A stretch of DNA of 64,000 nt from Ophiura sarsii (GCA_035610835.1 CM069452.1:64008368-64072367), one strand, 5' to 3'. Counted from the first letter of the stretch, positions 11,446 through 24,697 are shown. The notes: generated by a model not told the origin, from the letters alone. A program made the numbers and translations.

Positions 11446-12060
11446 ATCAGATTGTGTATTATTATTTATATTTATTGTTAGTTTAATGATTTCTTAAATG
11501 ACTCATCGGTTCTATTGACCTTTGAACCAGGATCCTTATTTCACCTTTTTCGAAAGTCTGTTATTCCTTCAACAGGTCAGTCGTCACGAAGAATGAAACA
11601 CAACTAACTAACTTCTACCCACGTTGAAGTTGACGTCAATGGACACGCTTGGTTTGAGACCAGATTTGTTGCCCGCCGGGGGGTGATACCCATCTTTCAT
11701 TTTGGTAGAGGTGTATGGAAACTATTAGTTTGAAGCTACGGATTTGGACACATTTTGTAATCGGGGGCTTGGGGAAATGAAACAAGCTTAAAATGGGGGT
11801 CCTAGGGAACCGCCACTAGAGGTTTGAAAAGGGGGTCTTTGGCGACACTAATATCGGTATGGGCTTTATCCCCCGGGGTTTTGTTGTTGCCTGTTTATGG
11901 TCTGAATTGGTATCACGTCAGCCGGTATCAGACACGTATCAGACCAGTATTTACCTAAATCTGCACATCGTATTGGTGAAACCCGGGGGTGAAACTAGAT
12001 GTATCTGGCTAACCCCAATCCAGCTAGCGCGGGAGGTGAGGATATAACAGAATAGGTAGT
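11446..12060 (-). promoter_or_regulatory. Upstream module of gene 1
   Basis: Parts align with 60741-61020, including the DR1-like TGACCTTTGAACC at 11516-11528 and the block around acgcttggtttgagaccag. Interrupted by unrelated sequence (about 11670-11870) and more diverged than the other two copies. Confidence 0.35.
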
Positions 12061-12482
12061 GCGGAGGTACTTAATTATTTATTGTGATGGTGTTTGTGAC
12101 AACGATATTTTAACAATATTTTAACAGGTTCTAGTATCCTTCAGTAAATGGTCAGCAAGCTATACGGTTAGTGTGAGCTGACAACCTTTGATCTAATAAA
12201 ACTATAGATATGGCAAACTATTCTGGTTATGGCTTGTTGTATCCATCTGAACAATTTGAGACCATTCTCATTAAAATCGGAGAATTTTGAGAGTTTGACC
12301 CCTCTGTCACTTTACGAAGATTGTGAGAAAATGTTGCAATTTGACCAATTTTGCAATATAATTATATTGGAATCTAATTATCGGTGGATATACAGTTGAC
12401 CTTTTTTGCTCCTTATGATATCAAGAACAGTTTGATATGCATTACACTATAATCCGAACATCTTTGCTATTTGACCCTTACA

Positions 12483-12495
12483 TGACCTTTGACCC
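12483..12495 (+). promoter_or_regulatory. DR1-like nuclear-receptor site
   Basis: TGACCTTTGACCC followed by TGACCT. Sequence match only. Confidence 0.3.
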
Positions 12496-12589
12496 TGACC
12501 TCCTCAGCTGCATTATTAGAAAGTTTATCACACAAAAGAATATTTAAGGTAGAAGTTAAGGAACATGTTGGTACCATAATATAAGTAAA

Positions 12590-12680
12590 AAGTTTTAACG
12601 GGTTCGCCGTCGGACAAGTTTTAATCTGTCAAGCTTTCGTCAGGATTAGCTCTGACTTCTTCAGGACCAAATTATTATAA
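12590..12680 (-). repeat. CTGAAGAAG...CGAAAGC repeat fragment
   Basis: Minus strand has the ccTGAAGAAGtcaga...ctgaCGAAAGCttgaca pattern common at the ends of Penelope-like and related elements. No coding part nearby. Confidence 0.25.
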
Positions 12681-14817
12681 TTTTAAACAAAACAGAGATT
12701 GCCACTTCTCTTGTTATCGTCATTTGGGCTGCCCCTTGCCCGATGATTTGAGAGTAGGTGCCCTTTCCTACTTTGTACCACTCTAGCTTTCCCCCTACAC
12801 ATAGTAACATATCAGCAAAATCGGCACTTGGCCCAATAACTATTAATTGGGTTTTGGAGACACAAACACGCCTATAAATTCACAAAAACGCTTACAAGCT
12901 CTGTTTAGTTTTCCACTGGTATTTTAATAAATACATACATATACAACAATAATTTGTTCATTTCAATTTTGTTATAATGACATTGAAAGACACGACTGAC
13001 AGTTTATACATAGTGGGGTGTTATAGTCACATTATTACAAATAATCAAGGACCAGGGACGGGATGCTCTAGTGTCAAACCGGATACTTAATAATATAACC
13101 TTTGACCTGTACGTTTACTACATTTATTCAGCATAATCTATCAACAACCTCTTGAAATTATCGATCAATCACTTGTATGGGATATGTTTATTTTGATGAT
13201 TTCGTTATACTCATACATACTCGCACTAATTAGCAAGTTCATTTTGATTGTGGTATTCTAATGATAATATAATTGATTTAGGTCTTTGGGCAATTTTGTT
13301 AGCTTCATCTCGATACCTGTTGACTCAATTCATCTACAATGGCGGCTATATTGCAAGGTTGCATTTTCACAAGGGTGCACAACATAACATTACAAGCATA
13401 TAACATGTGGCAGCTATTATAGATAGTGCCCTTTTTCACACCACTATCTGTACAAAAAGATTGTATCTGCAATAGTTGCTCTAAGTAACATTACATGTAT
13501 ACACCAATTGTTCAGCATAATATAACCAACTCCATATAACATGTCGCAGCTATTACAGATAGGGCCTTGTGGTCTTATTAATATTTGCATTAGCAAGCTG
13601 CTAATTCGATTCAGATTTTGGAATGCGTAAAAGCAATGGTCGCTCATAAAATTCTTCAATTAATCAATTGTATTAATGGAAGAAGGTTAAACTTGAATAA
13701 AAGTTACGAACTTTTAAATGAGTGGGGACTTTTTGCGGTATTCATACGTTGGTTTCAACAACATGTATTCCATAGAAGCAAACAATTAATACCAACCTCC
13801 ATAGGAACACTTTCATACAATGAAGGATCAATACCACTATTGGCGACTTATGAAAAATATAGAATTGGGCTTATTGTATTTAAACAAATATAATTGGTTT
13901 CTAATGTTTGGTCGTAGATTTGTATATATACTATTTATATAGATCTTTATACAATACATTCATTTTATACAGTTTGTTGTTATTTCTTATATATATAAAA
14001 CACATTAGTATGCAATCATATGTACATGTATAACAAATTCGTATTGACAACTATTCGGTGAGACTAGTTCTCGGCTCTATGCGTCCGAAATGACAATGAA
14101 TAATTTGTACCATACATACAACTGTCTCATTCTAACCGTTAATGGTGTAAATACGCGCGGTAAATAACGTCGAGTATGAACGAACCTTTAGGTGGCGAAA
14201 AAAAACCCTGTTTGAACTATCGGACGAACCGTTCATGGAGGGTCGGTCGGTCAGTTGGGGGTTTTCAAATGTTTTTAATACATTCAAACCTTTTCGAAAC
14301 TTAACAAACACACGCTTTTTTCTAATATTTCAAAAGTTGTCTAAAAGTTACATTTTACTTGATTCTGCTTCTACTTCTACACGATTCTACTTCAATTCGC
14401 AAGTAGGTAGCAGTCATTTCCTTACGACAATATTTTTCTCTTTCGATCATTTGGTTAAAAAGAATAGACAAATCTCATGGCTGTTCAAAATTATTTCAAT
14501 CAAGTAAGTTCCTGTTAAATATCTACCTATCCCTTTCATTAAACAGGTCAGTATGTGGAGGATTGCAGTACAATTCCGAAACGTCAAAACATTTGATCAT
14601 TAACTAAATCCAAGGAAAATTGAATAAGAACAACACTGTGCATACAAACAGATTCCAACTCTATCGGTCCACGAATTTACATAAATTACATCCGAAAATA
14701 AGACCTGAGTTGAAATTTTCAGAGTTACTCTGACAAACTTGGATAGAAAAAGTGGAAGACGTCACACAAAGTATTGATATCTACACTATGAAAAAATATG
14801 TTGACTTTCTATATCCG

Positions 14818-15080
14818 GTTTAACGGATTCCACGCGACAGCCGTCTGCAGACTACATTCCAAAATTTCACAAAATGATTCAGAAATGTCAAAATAATTTA
14901 ATGTCATTACCATATTTGGAATCAACATGAGAAATACATTAAAATAAGTACAAACATGCCTAGTATTGGATCAGTAATCCATGAAATAGACCTTGAACAT
15001 GTTGGAATAAAGGTTTCTGAAAAATATGTTTTGTGTATGGTAAAACTAATACTAATATAGCCGCGTGAAGAGTGTTAATA
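14818..15080 (-). mobile_element. MITE family CGCGGC, intergenic copy
   Basis: Inverse orientation: ttaacggattccacgcgac at the left, agccgcgtgaagagtgttaa at the right, with the family interior between. Confidence 0.6.
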
Positions 15081-15149
15081 TACTGTTTCTTCCAGCAATG
15101 GTGTTTCGCAAATCTTACCGTAGGAAGATGATAGAGAATACAATAAAAT

Positions 15150-15580
15150 CACGTGTTATTAAATTACATTGTAATTCAGAAATTTATCCAAGAGGATTGT
15201 TTTGTACCTCCATTTTAACGGAATTCCAGAACAATGCCAATGATAGGTCGGAATACAAAACATCACCTGTTATTATATGAATCTCGGTGATTGTATTGTA
15301 CCTCTATTTGAACGGAATTCCAGAGTAATGCCAATGATAGGAGTACAATATAACCACCTGCCCCTATCAAGTACATCAAATATTTATCAAGGTGATTGTA
15401 GTGTACCTCTATTTATAACGGAATTCCAGAAAGCAGCCAACGATAGAGAGTAAAATACAATCACCTGTTACTATAGTACACCAGATATTTATTCAGGTGA
15501 TTGTATTGACATCTGTCAACGGTATTTCGGAAGTCAACGCATTGATAAGGAGTACAATACAATCACCTGTTATTTCTTAT
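15150..15580 (+). repeat. Tandem array of about 105-bp palindromic units
   Basis: Four units, each aggtgattgtattgtacctc ... ggaattccag ... ggagtacaatacaatcacctg, i.e. each unit carries its own inverted ends. A worn unit precedes it (15120-15180). Confidence 0.8.
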
Positions 15581-17879
15581 TTTGTTGATTTATTGAAACT
15601 GTTGATTGCAATTGCATATCTCGTATTCGCCGCTACGATGCGCCGCCAGCGGTTGCTTGGGAGGGGCAAACATACGCAGTGCATCATGGTAAAAAGTCGA
15701 CATCCAAATCCCGCGTAATACAAAAACAACACAGGAAAATACGCTATTATGTGCTTACACGTCAATATCCTCATGATCATTGGTTTTACACGAGAATGCA
15801 TACCCCAACACCAATCTCTTATTTATTTATTTGGTATTACTCATAGGGGATCCTACGTAAAGCTGAGTTCAACATGTTTATTATTTATTACACTTCAATG
15901 GTAGCTAGACCCCAGGGAGATAGAACGGTGATTTTAATCCTAGAGGTCAAACATTGAACTGACAATGACAACCGCTGGCGGCGTACCGTATTGCGAATCG
16001 CGAGACAGACGACGCTGGACACGGGCGTATTCACGAATATTCAGATTAATATGCGAACGAGGTTACGTGATCAAGTGAATGGGACGAACGCTTAACAACG
16101 GATTAAATTCAAAAATGAAACTGACACTGGATGGAGTTGGTTATTCAACTCCAGCGGTTTTAGGATGAAATAATTTAGTTCCAACGTGTGATGATGTTTA
16201 TGGAGTCATATAATCAAAATCCATTGCTACATTGAAACCAACGGAAATTCAAAATTAACATTCTAACTCCATTGCGATAACGCACCGCAACGAACATCTT
16301 AGTTTTTCGAGCGCAAGAAGCAGGCCCTTATAAATCAGGATTTCTTTTCGGGGGTGAGGTGACCTTTTTACTGGGGGAAGGGGGGGGGGGGGGTGGTGGT
16401 GGTGCGCGAATTGGAAAAAGTGGTGGACCTTTGGGCATTTAATATGTATAATGGTGTATGAATTTCTTTTTTAGATCAGGTTACAGTGCTGCCAAAACTG
16501 GAAGTTACACATAAGTGAATGGGTTATCGGGTTATCATAGTGTACAATGTGTACACCTAACTCAAAAAGGCCTACCCGTTTTACAATTTCATAACCTCCC
16601 CTATTTTTCTGTGTAAAAATAAATATCCCCCCCCCCCCCCCCCCCCGCAGAAAATGACTGGCCTCGTAGTTTTTTGCCTCTTGTCATAGAGGGTCAAGCC
16701 TCAAGGGACCTCCCAATGTCAATAGGCCTCTATAAAAGCACATACACCAACACAAACAGTTCCAGACCAGGTGCTTTGTTGTTGGCTAATTCAAATTCAA
16801 TAATCAAATACGCGGAATTCGGAAACTCAAACAAATTGTTCAGAGCATTAAGCTATACGAAAGGACTTACTTCTTGCCAGCATCAATGGGACGATATAGC
16901 CGCCGTGGTACTCTAGACAAAAGAGGCTAGATCCATTGATACAACACGTGTATGAACTGACAATCAAAGTTGCCGCGGAAAAATCAATACAGATTGACAA
17001 AGCAGTATTCGCACTCTTGATGGTCCGACGCTAGCGTGTTTTTACCTCATTTCTTGTATCGAAAATATCTATTTATCTCAATGTACTACTAATTTTGATA
17101 AATAACTACATGTTTTTGATATTGCAAATGTGTAAAACCCATGCAAAATAATATACATATGATAACGAAACTATTGACAGGCAGTTGAATTATTTTTTAA
17201 AGATGTGGATCATAATGTAAATAAAAAATAAGTTGATATTCAAAATGTTAAACAGTTTATATTTCAACAGAAAAATCGGGCAAATCCGGGCACACTTCAA
17301 AAGCATTCATACAATTACCCATACACCATATCTGTATTGATACACCAGAATAATAATAAGAAAATATAAATTCAATGTAAAATCAAATATTTAGTCAATT
17401 TGACAATATTCTTGACAATATTCTCGAGTGTGTGTTTAGGGGAGAGAAAGCAATGTTTGTACACACATTCCGTTCCCAAAATGAACCAAGTATTATGATA
17501 ATGTTTAAAATGTCAAATGCTTCTGAGTAAAACATACACATATAGGCTAACATTTTAAAAACAAATCTAATTAAATCACCCAAGGTTATGGTCTCAACCA
17601 TCACTCCTATGTTCCGAGGAGTGCAGTGCCCAGTGGCGTGTCCAGGATGTCTGTAGTGGGGGCAGGACGTCCATATCCGCGAATGATTTCACATAATTTT
17701 CCGATAATCTGTTCCTTTACAACACGCGCAAAAAATTGTGTTTTTTATACTAATAGCAATTTTGTTTCGATTCCCCCAAATGACGTATTGAAATTGGATA
17801 AAAATGGGGTTAAAAACCACTTAAATTCCCCCGAATTTAACCGAATGGGTGAAATTCAATTTCCCCTCTTGTACTTCTA
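15581..17879. other. Intergenic, no gene seen
   Basis: Holds the G-run/C-run pair and otherwise unremarkable AT-rich sequence. Confidence 0.5.
16378..16645 (+). repeat. G-run and C-run pair
   Basis: G12 with ggtggtggt near 16380-16402 and a C run of about 18 near 16626-16646, facing each other 230 bp apart. Can fold on one another. Confidence 0.6.
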
Positions 17880-18941
17880 CAGGGTGTCCCAAAAGTCTAT
17901 GCACGTTTTTGAAGAGTCATGTCTCATAAAATATAAATCATACGGTATAAATTTAACCATATTTTGATAGACGAGATTTGGGAAATTAATTTGATACCAA
18001 TTGATACCTATTGGTGAACCCACAACATTATAAAACTGGTTGAAAGTCATTGGCCGTGTGCCAGACCAACCCATACCAAGTACCACACATTGTTGCTAAA
18101 GGTGCGCATAAATTAACGGTATGAAAGCAACGTTGCGCATTAGTCACAGTTCACTGCTTACCTTGCAACATTAATGTTATTTAATACCAAACTCGGTCAC
18201 TCACAACATAAATAAGCGTAGTAGACAACATTGCACAGCAAAAGTCTTCATTCAAGATGGTTTACAGCATAGATAAGCGAATACAAATTGTATGGTTCTA
18301 CGCTGAAACACATTCAGTTCAACTTACTCAACAAAAGTACAGAACACATTTCAAAGTGACACGCGCACCAGGAACACAAGAACATATTCTAAATGGGTAA
18401 AACAACCTTCGATGAGGCCTTCAAGCAGCATTAAAATAATCCGCTAAGTTTAAATTTTATCATGTTTGACAGTTGTGTGATGTGTGTGTTCACTTTTCTG
18501 TTACGTTATTCAATTGTTTAGGTCTGTGTTTTTGCATTAGCACACGTCTCTGTATATATACATGGAAAACATTTAAATTATATTTCACTATAGAAACGAA
18601 AATTATGTGTGATATAGTTTGTTATTATGATGATATCACAGTAATGTAAAATTTTAAATATTACAATTAACGGATCACTTTCCGTGTAACCAACTCGTAC
18701 CCGTATTTTTGTTAATCTCAATAGGTATGGATTTATGAACTTTATTCCTCCGAAGTATAAAATTACATTTTTGCAGTAATACTTCTAGGGTGGCATTACA
18801 AACAGATGTTACTCCAATGTTTGGTATCAACATTATTTCCCACATCTCTTCTTTCTAAATATGTATTCATATTTTCAATACGACTTATATTTTGTGAAAT
18901 ACAAAGCTTCAAAGTCGTGCATAGACTTTTGGGACACCCTG
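17880..18941 (+). mobile_element. Mariner-like element with CAGGGTGTCCC ends
   Basis: TA/CAGGGTGTCCCAAAAGTCTA at 17878 and the inverse ending at 18941/TA. 1062 bp, so an internally deleted copy. Carries the start of a transposase (see 18257). Confidence 0.8.
18257..18400 (+). pseudogene. Transposase N-terminal relic (DUF4817-like HTH)
   Basis: Starts MVYSIDKRIQIVWFY and runs 47 codons to a stop. One base further on, the frame continues KWVKQ, so a 1-nt deletion has broken it. The pattern (short N-terminus, R..IV..Y, later ILKWV) resembles helix-turn-helix transposase N-termini linked to CAGGGTGTCCC elements. Family call from memory. Confidence 0.45.
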
Positions 18942-18999
18942 TACCTCTGACTGAAATGGTAAATCGGCCAATGTTTACGAATCACCTATAGTTGAAATT

Positions 19000-20560
19000 A
19001 TGTTGAAATTGTGCACAAACATTCTTTAAAAAGACAATAGTCACCTAAGACAAGTACATGTATACCTAAAATATACCTTTACCTGAATCAAATTTCAATT
19101 CTTACCGTACACACTTGTCGTATAATCAGTCTTTAATATGGCTAAACATCATTTCTGTATCCTACTTCCTACAACACTGCCAAAAAGCACATCGATATTA
19201 ACCTGTTCAGAACAACCCAATAGACTTTCAATAGAGAATAAAATAAGGATCCAGGTTCAAAGTTCAACGGTAACCAGTGAGTCATTTTGGAAATCATGAC
19301 AAACTATAAATAGAAACAAGTTACGCCTAATAAAGAATATAATAGTTAACAAAGAACGATACACAATTAATTACACGCTTCGTTTGAGCCCAGATTTTTG
19401 TATCTGTTTATACGGTCCGCATTGGTACTATGTCAGCCGGTATCAGATAGCGCCGACGATTTGCCTAAATCTGCAATTGACGGTATGTGGTGCATTCGCC
19501 TCAATACGCGCTGTCTCTCAGCTAATATGTTGACAAAATCTTAATCTCGTTATTATAATTGCAACGTGCGCGTAAAACTCATGACTGCGTGGAGCGTGGC
19601 AGATATTAAAATTACCACGAGAAAAATAGAGCGTGTAAAGCGCTACGCTGACTAACACACATGGTCGGTATCGGTACGTGTCATGTACCACCAAAAATGT
19701 ACAATGATTTACAATTGAGTTTTAACCATTTTAGTGCAATTGTTGTGATCAATAAGTTGTTAAGGTGCACGATACGGCACTGCACCATATGCATCGGACT
19801 GTTTATATCAAGCATGTACAACCTTTTCTACCACCCGGGCCTCATTGTAATTTTGAGATCCATTCACGGGCCGCAGTGATTGACAAACCTTCCAAAAGAC
19901 GTCCGGAGGAGGAGTAATAGGGAGGGGAAGCTTAGAAGCGTCACCATACTAATTTTAAGGGAGCACACTACTAAATCAATCCGTCATTTGTGTAAACCTA
20001 GGGAGTTCCGGTTAAAACGGGCCGCATCAATGGGAATTTAGGGATTGCTTCGCGGGCCGAAGATTAGAGGCCGGCGGGCCGCATATGGCCCGCGGGCCGC
20101 AGGTTGCACAGGCTTGGTTAATATTCACTGATTGCTGTCTACTGAAGATAGCAAATAGAGTATGGTTCGCTAAATGTTATCTATTGCATTGCCGGTGCAT
20201 ATTCAAACATCCTTTACCGGGATGGAGGGGGGCGGGGTGGGTGCGGCTATAGTTAAGAATTGTAAAATGGTTTGTGACTAGGCCTAACTGACTATCAACC
20301 AAGGCAGCACTTACATCAACTCGTTGCGGCGGGGGGTGGGGGTGTTATGACAAGTAAAAACACCGACATATGATTTTAAAACTTATTTTTAAACAGCTAA
20401 AATGTTTAGTCAATTCTCATTGGTTCTCAGAAAAATCGGCGACATTTATATCAGACAACTTTGAACACGGCGTACATTAATTAGCGTGACCACCATCGCG
20501 CATTGCGTGGTAACTATTTTTTTCTTCCATTACGCGCACCTTTTCTTGCGCGCTTGTGCA
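19000..20560 (-). other. Orphan third copy of the gene upstream module
   Basis: Aligns with 60440-61790 and includes the UTR-type exon donor at 19106 and the conserved stretch around 19390-19680. About 19200-19352 is inverted relative to the other copies. A 308-bp hAT-like element sits inside. No signal-peptide exon follows before the gene 1 module, so this may be an alternative distal promoter of gene 1 or a leftover of a third gene copy. Confidence 0.55.
19809..20116. mobile_element. hAT-like MITE in the orphan module
   Basis: Flanked by gtttatat (19801-19808) and gttaatat (20117-20124), an 8-bp duplication with one change. Ends CAAGCATGTACAACCT and inverse CAAGCCTGTGCAACCT, with GC-rich gcgggccgc near the end, as in Charlie-type hAT elements. 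The gene 2 module reads gtttatattcactg at 61331, the empty site. Confidence 0.75.
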
Positions 20561-20743
20561 GCGCATTACGCCGACGCATGATGTACTCACCGCGCGGGAT
20601 TGGATGGAATGTTTTTGGGTTATTCGATACTATCAGGGGTAAAAGTTGACTAATCATGAGCAATTATTAAGTTATAATTTTGATTATATAAATGTCGAAA
20701 GTATGACACTGTTTAAGAATGAGAATATAAAGGTATTGTTGTT

Positions 20744-20888
20744 AAGACCGTACACGTGTTATATTGTCTGACATAAATGCGTTCATTATTATTTATTTTT
20801 TGCTTAAAATAATTCTTTGTTCCACTTAAAATAATACTACCGCCCGCATTTATGTCAGACAATTATCATAACACGGTTACGGTCTAAT
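20744..20888. mobile_element. Small fold-back MITE
   Basis: Inverse arms share tgtctgacataaatgcg and the ends are gaccgtAcacgtgtta / gaccgtaaccgtgtta. About 145 bp. Target duplication unclear. Confidence 0.5.
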
Positions 20889-23800
20889 AAAAGGGAGAGC
20901 TCACGTACTTCTTTCTTGTAATAATGTGTCCTGTTGATAAATGCCCTAGTTATGATATTATTATGGTGAAGGGGTTGATTTGAATTTGAATTGCTGGGAA
21001 AAGAAGTTAATGTGCTTTAGGTATTGGCATGGTGAAGAATAAAGATCTTAATCAAATATATAAAACGTAATGATTGAATACATGTATAAGTAAAGAAGGC
21101 ATATATACAACATGAGATTTTCGTATGTGACTGGAATTTTATCTATAAGAGACACATTAAGCTCTAGTGTCCCCCCATTTTGACCGTTGTCCTAAGTGTG
21201 ATGATCGACTTTTATCAAACCGCCCACGGTTTGGACAAGTCCGGTCCTTTGTTGTTAACATGTTGCAATAAAATGGCAAGTTACTTGAAAACACTATGGT
21301 ATAACGTTATAAGAACGACATTTTTTAATGTACCCATCACGTTTTATAACGTTCATCACAACGTTTGGTTAGTAACGTTCTTACATGTACAACTTTGTTA
21401 AATTGGTATTTAGAAGGTGCTGAAAACGTTCATTCAACGTTGTAAGCGTTCAATTAATAATATTTTCTCAAAAACGTTGTCCCAATTTTGCATAATCGTT
21501 TTCCATGACGTCATCAAATTTGAAGTTTGCGATTACGTTACGTGTTTGCTGGTATAACTAACTTTGAAGCCCTTGTGACCGTTCAACCTTTATAACATTC
21601 ATAATAACATGTACAATACAACCGACAGGGTGTCCCAGAATGATTTATACCGGGACAGGTGCATTTATTTAGCCATGAATACCATTGTTAGCAGTCAAAA
21701 TGATTATGATTTTAATATCGACATACATTTAACTTTCTAAGGAATTTTGAATTTTAAAAATCGGACGTTTCTGATAGAAAATAATATGGTCTATAATGTG
21801 ATGCCAAATCAGAACGGATAAAGATATTTTGATGAAATTAACAGAGTATGTAGGAAATATGTTCTCCAACTTTCGCAGGCATTAGACTTTGACTGGAATG
21901 TTGTTGTCATATTTTTAAAGGCAGTGTCATTCATGAGTTGTTTTAAACTCGAGCAATTAAAATGGGTTTCGAAGGGTTATACATGCACGGAGTGTAATAT
22001 TAAGCTAACTTGTACTTTCGTCATAATACTTTTATTGTTGTATATCTATTACTGAGTTCTCGAAAAGAAGAAAAAACTCCGACACCTTGCTCATTTGTTT
22101 ACAGGCTTGCCGGTATATGAATTTCCTCCTCGGATTGAAATAGGTCTTGAGAGAACTTACCTAACAAATTACCCCAACCAACAACAATTGATATGGAGGA
22201 TCCGACATCCGACTGTGTAAGCCGAAATGGCAGTGGGTTTTTTCTTTCTTTTTTGTATTTTGGCTTTATAAATATGACATTTGGCTAGTAATATCATAAG
22301 TTTGAGTGCGTTATCGTAAGGGGTTGCTAAAATAACTATTTGAGGTGATTTACTAATATTGCATGACGCTATTTTACTGTTTAAATATCATTAAAAGAAA
22401 TCAGAAATGTTTTACAATATCACATTGGTGAGTTGCTGAAACAGCATTGGTTGTTAGCTGTTATTATCAATAGCAAACTGTTTGTAGCTAGTATGTGGTT
22501 TATTAATCTGAACTGAAACCATTGAATATTTGTATCATTTATGATTTGCATATGTTTGCCAGTCCTCTTTGTCGATTGTAAGTCCCAAATATTTTGCCAA
22601 CGTATATGATGTTTTAACAATATTTTAACAATATCTAAAACAAACCAGTTTATAAACTTGTCTTATTGGTCAGAAGTTACAAACTGGTCCAAAAAAATGT
22701 TTCACTTCTAATAATGTTGAGAAATGCACCAATTCAGATTAAACGGGACAAAACTTAAGTTTTACATACTTAATGACCCACAAACTATATATTGTTGGAA
22801 AGCTTATGATTCAAGGTTTTTCATTTTTGCAAAAAAGGATCAAATTATACAGGGTGTGTAACATTTTTACAGGGTGGAAAATTGATCGTTTTTGCTCCTC
22901 ACAAAATATTTTGATAGTTTGTACAATTAGGGTTTAGCTGAAGATAGTCACCAAAATCAGAACAACCGCAGAAGGTGCTACCAAATTTGCTAAGAATCAC
23001 TTGCCCAAAATGTACACAGGGAAAATACAGGGTGTCTAAAATTATGATGAAATAATGCATAAAATGAAGGTTTGTATATAATATTCTATGAAATTTAGTT
23101 AGCATGGACTATTTAATTTAAGGAAAATGGTTATCAAAATGAACTACATGAATATCATTAAAGTTCCTTTTATTTTGAATACAGGGTGGTCCAAAATATG
23201 TCTAAATAGCAAATTTTTCATAAATCTATGAACAATTCTGTGAAGAAACACTGCTGGCTTTTTAGTTAAATGTTTTACTACCCAGGGTAGAAAAGGACCA
23301 AAGAATCACACAAATGAAATAGAGAGACTGCGATTTGACCATTGTTTAATCAATAAAATGAATAAAACTGTGTATTTTTTACATTAAAACACTCCCTGAA
23401 TTGAACATCATATTATAGTAGAGAATGTCTAGATAACAATTCAATATTAATATTCATAGTAGCAAGCACATGTTATTAACACATATGAGAAGTTTGAATA
23501 CTTTCCGATGTATACTTTAAAATGGCATCAATTTCACAAAAGTTCTAGTTTTCAGCTATTTTGTGTAGAAACCTATGGGTGCCTCATCCACCGGCGCCAC
23601 ATCCACCGGCCCCACCCTTGACTCACTCGACGTTTAGATTGATAACTTCACTGCTGCTAAACATGTGGCTTTAATCCTTTTTTTTATTCGGTAGCTGGAT
23701 AAATTGCCTTTAATATGATAACAAAAATGTTATGTTTTTTTGACAACTTCTATTTAAAATAGAGACACGTATCACGATTTTAAGGATTTTTTGAAACGGC

Positions 23801-24385
23801 CCCACCTTATTTGATATACCTATTAGTGACCTGTGACCTATTACTATATTTCTCTATCTGTTAACAAAATATTTAAATCTATTTTGGTCCAGTACCGTAT
23901 ACCCATTACCAAATGGATGCCGTGATGAGAGGAGCTTTGCTCAACACCTGCAACAAAACATTAAAAAGAGATAACCTGTTCATCCGGCTTGACTTGGATC
24001 GATGAGTTAATGCTGTGATGAGATGCATAGGATTAAGAAAACTTGAAAATATTAATAAAAGGTAGTGACAGTGTGCACGAACAGTCGTATACTCGTATCA
24101 TAACCCCAAAGTAGGCTTTAATCTTCCAATTTAACTTATTTGGTTTTAACACGCAGTAAAATCAACCGGATATACACGTACATGTACAATACAGAAGCAC
24201 GTACAATTTTTTTTAAACTATCAATAATAACCAAAGTCGAGTATTTCAAGGGTGCGATTTGAATTACAATTTTGTGTTTACACCTTCTCGACAAAATATT
24301 AGAGGAATATATATATACATTACATTTGTCCAATGCATTCAATAGCATTACTTCTAGTTCTAGAACACAGGATATATCAGGAAAC
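20889..24385. other. Intergenic between orphan module and gene 2 3' end
   Basis: Contains the AACGTT repeat, a lone mariner-like end (acagggtgtcccag at 21625) and a cluster of acagggtg motifs at 22850-23190. No coding signal on either strand. Confidence 0.5.
21285..21530. repeat. AACGTT motif-rich repeat
   Basis: AACGTT or ACGTTC occurs about ten times in 245 bp on both strands, in the style of other motif-rich elements here. Edges not found. Confidence 0.4.
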
Positions 24386-24391
24386 ATCAAT
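24386..24391 (-). terminator. Possible polyadenylation signal of gene 2
   Basis: ATTAAA on the minus strand about 310 nt past the stop codon. No AATAAA is seen closer. Only a candidate. Confidence 0.2.
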
Positions 24392-24697
24392 ACTTTAATT
24401 TCAAAGAATTGGATCGAATGCGTGTCCTCGTCTTGGAGAAGCTCATGGCATTTGACATTATAAATATGTGTATATGCAACCCATCAGAATATTTGTGAAT
24501 GTCTCCGCGTATAAAGCGGCCACTCAAACGATCGAAGCGTGCGATGGATGCGCCCGTTACTGTTCAAATGGACCTGACTATAAGCAATCGGGTGAGAAGC
24601 GATTAGAATGTTCCCACAATTATCCGGATGGCCTATGTCCACACACTCGGTATAAGGGTATCATTTCTCCTGTTTGCAATCGAAATAGAGTATCATA

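Larger units (their letters stand above)
12061..14817. other. Intergenic, no gene seen
   Basis: AT-rich. Contains the DR1-like site at 12483, the PLE-like fragment at 12590 and a short direct repeat (catataacatgtSgcagctatta at about 13395 and 13530). A 91-codon frame at 13618-13893 has no recognisable features and I do not call it. Confidence 0.5.

Noticed and set aside
13618..13893. 91-codon plus-strand frame in the intergenic region
   Set aside because: AT-rich, no motif, no splice or promoter context. Expected by chance at this length in 64 kb.
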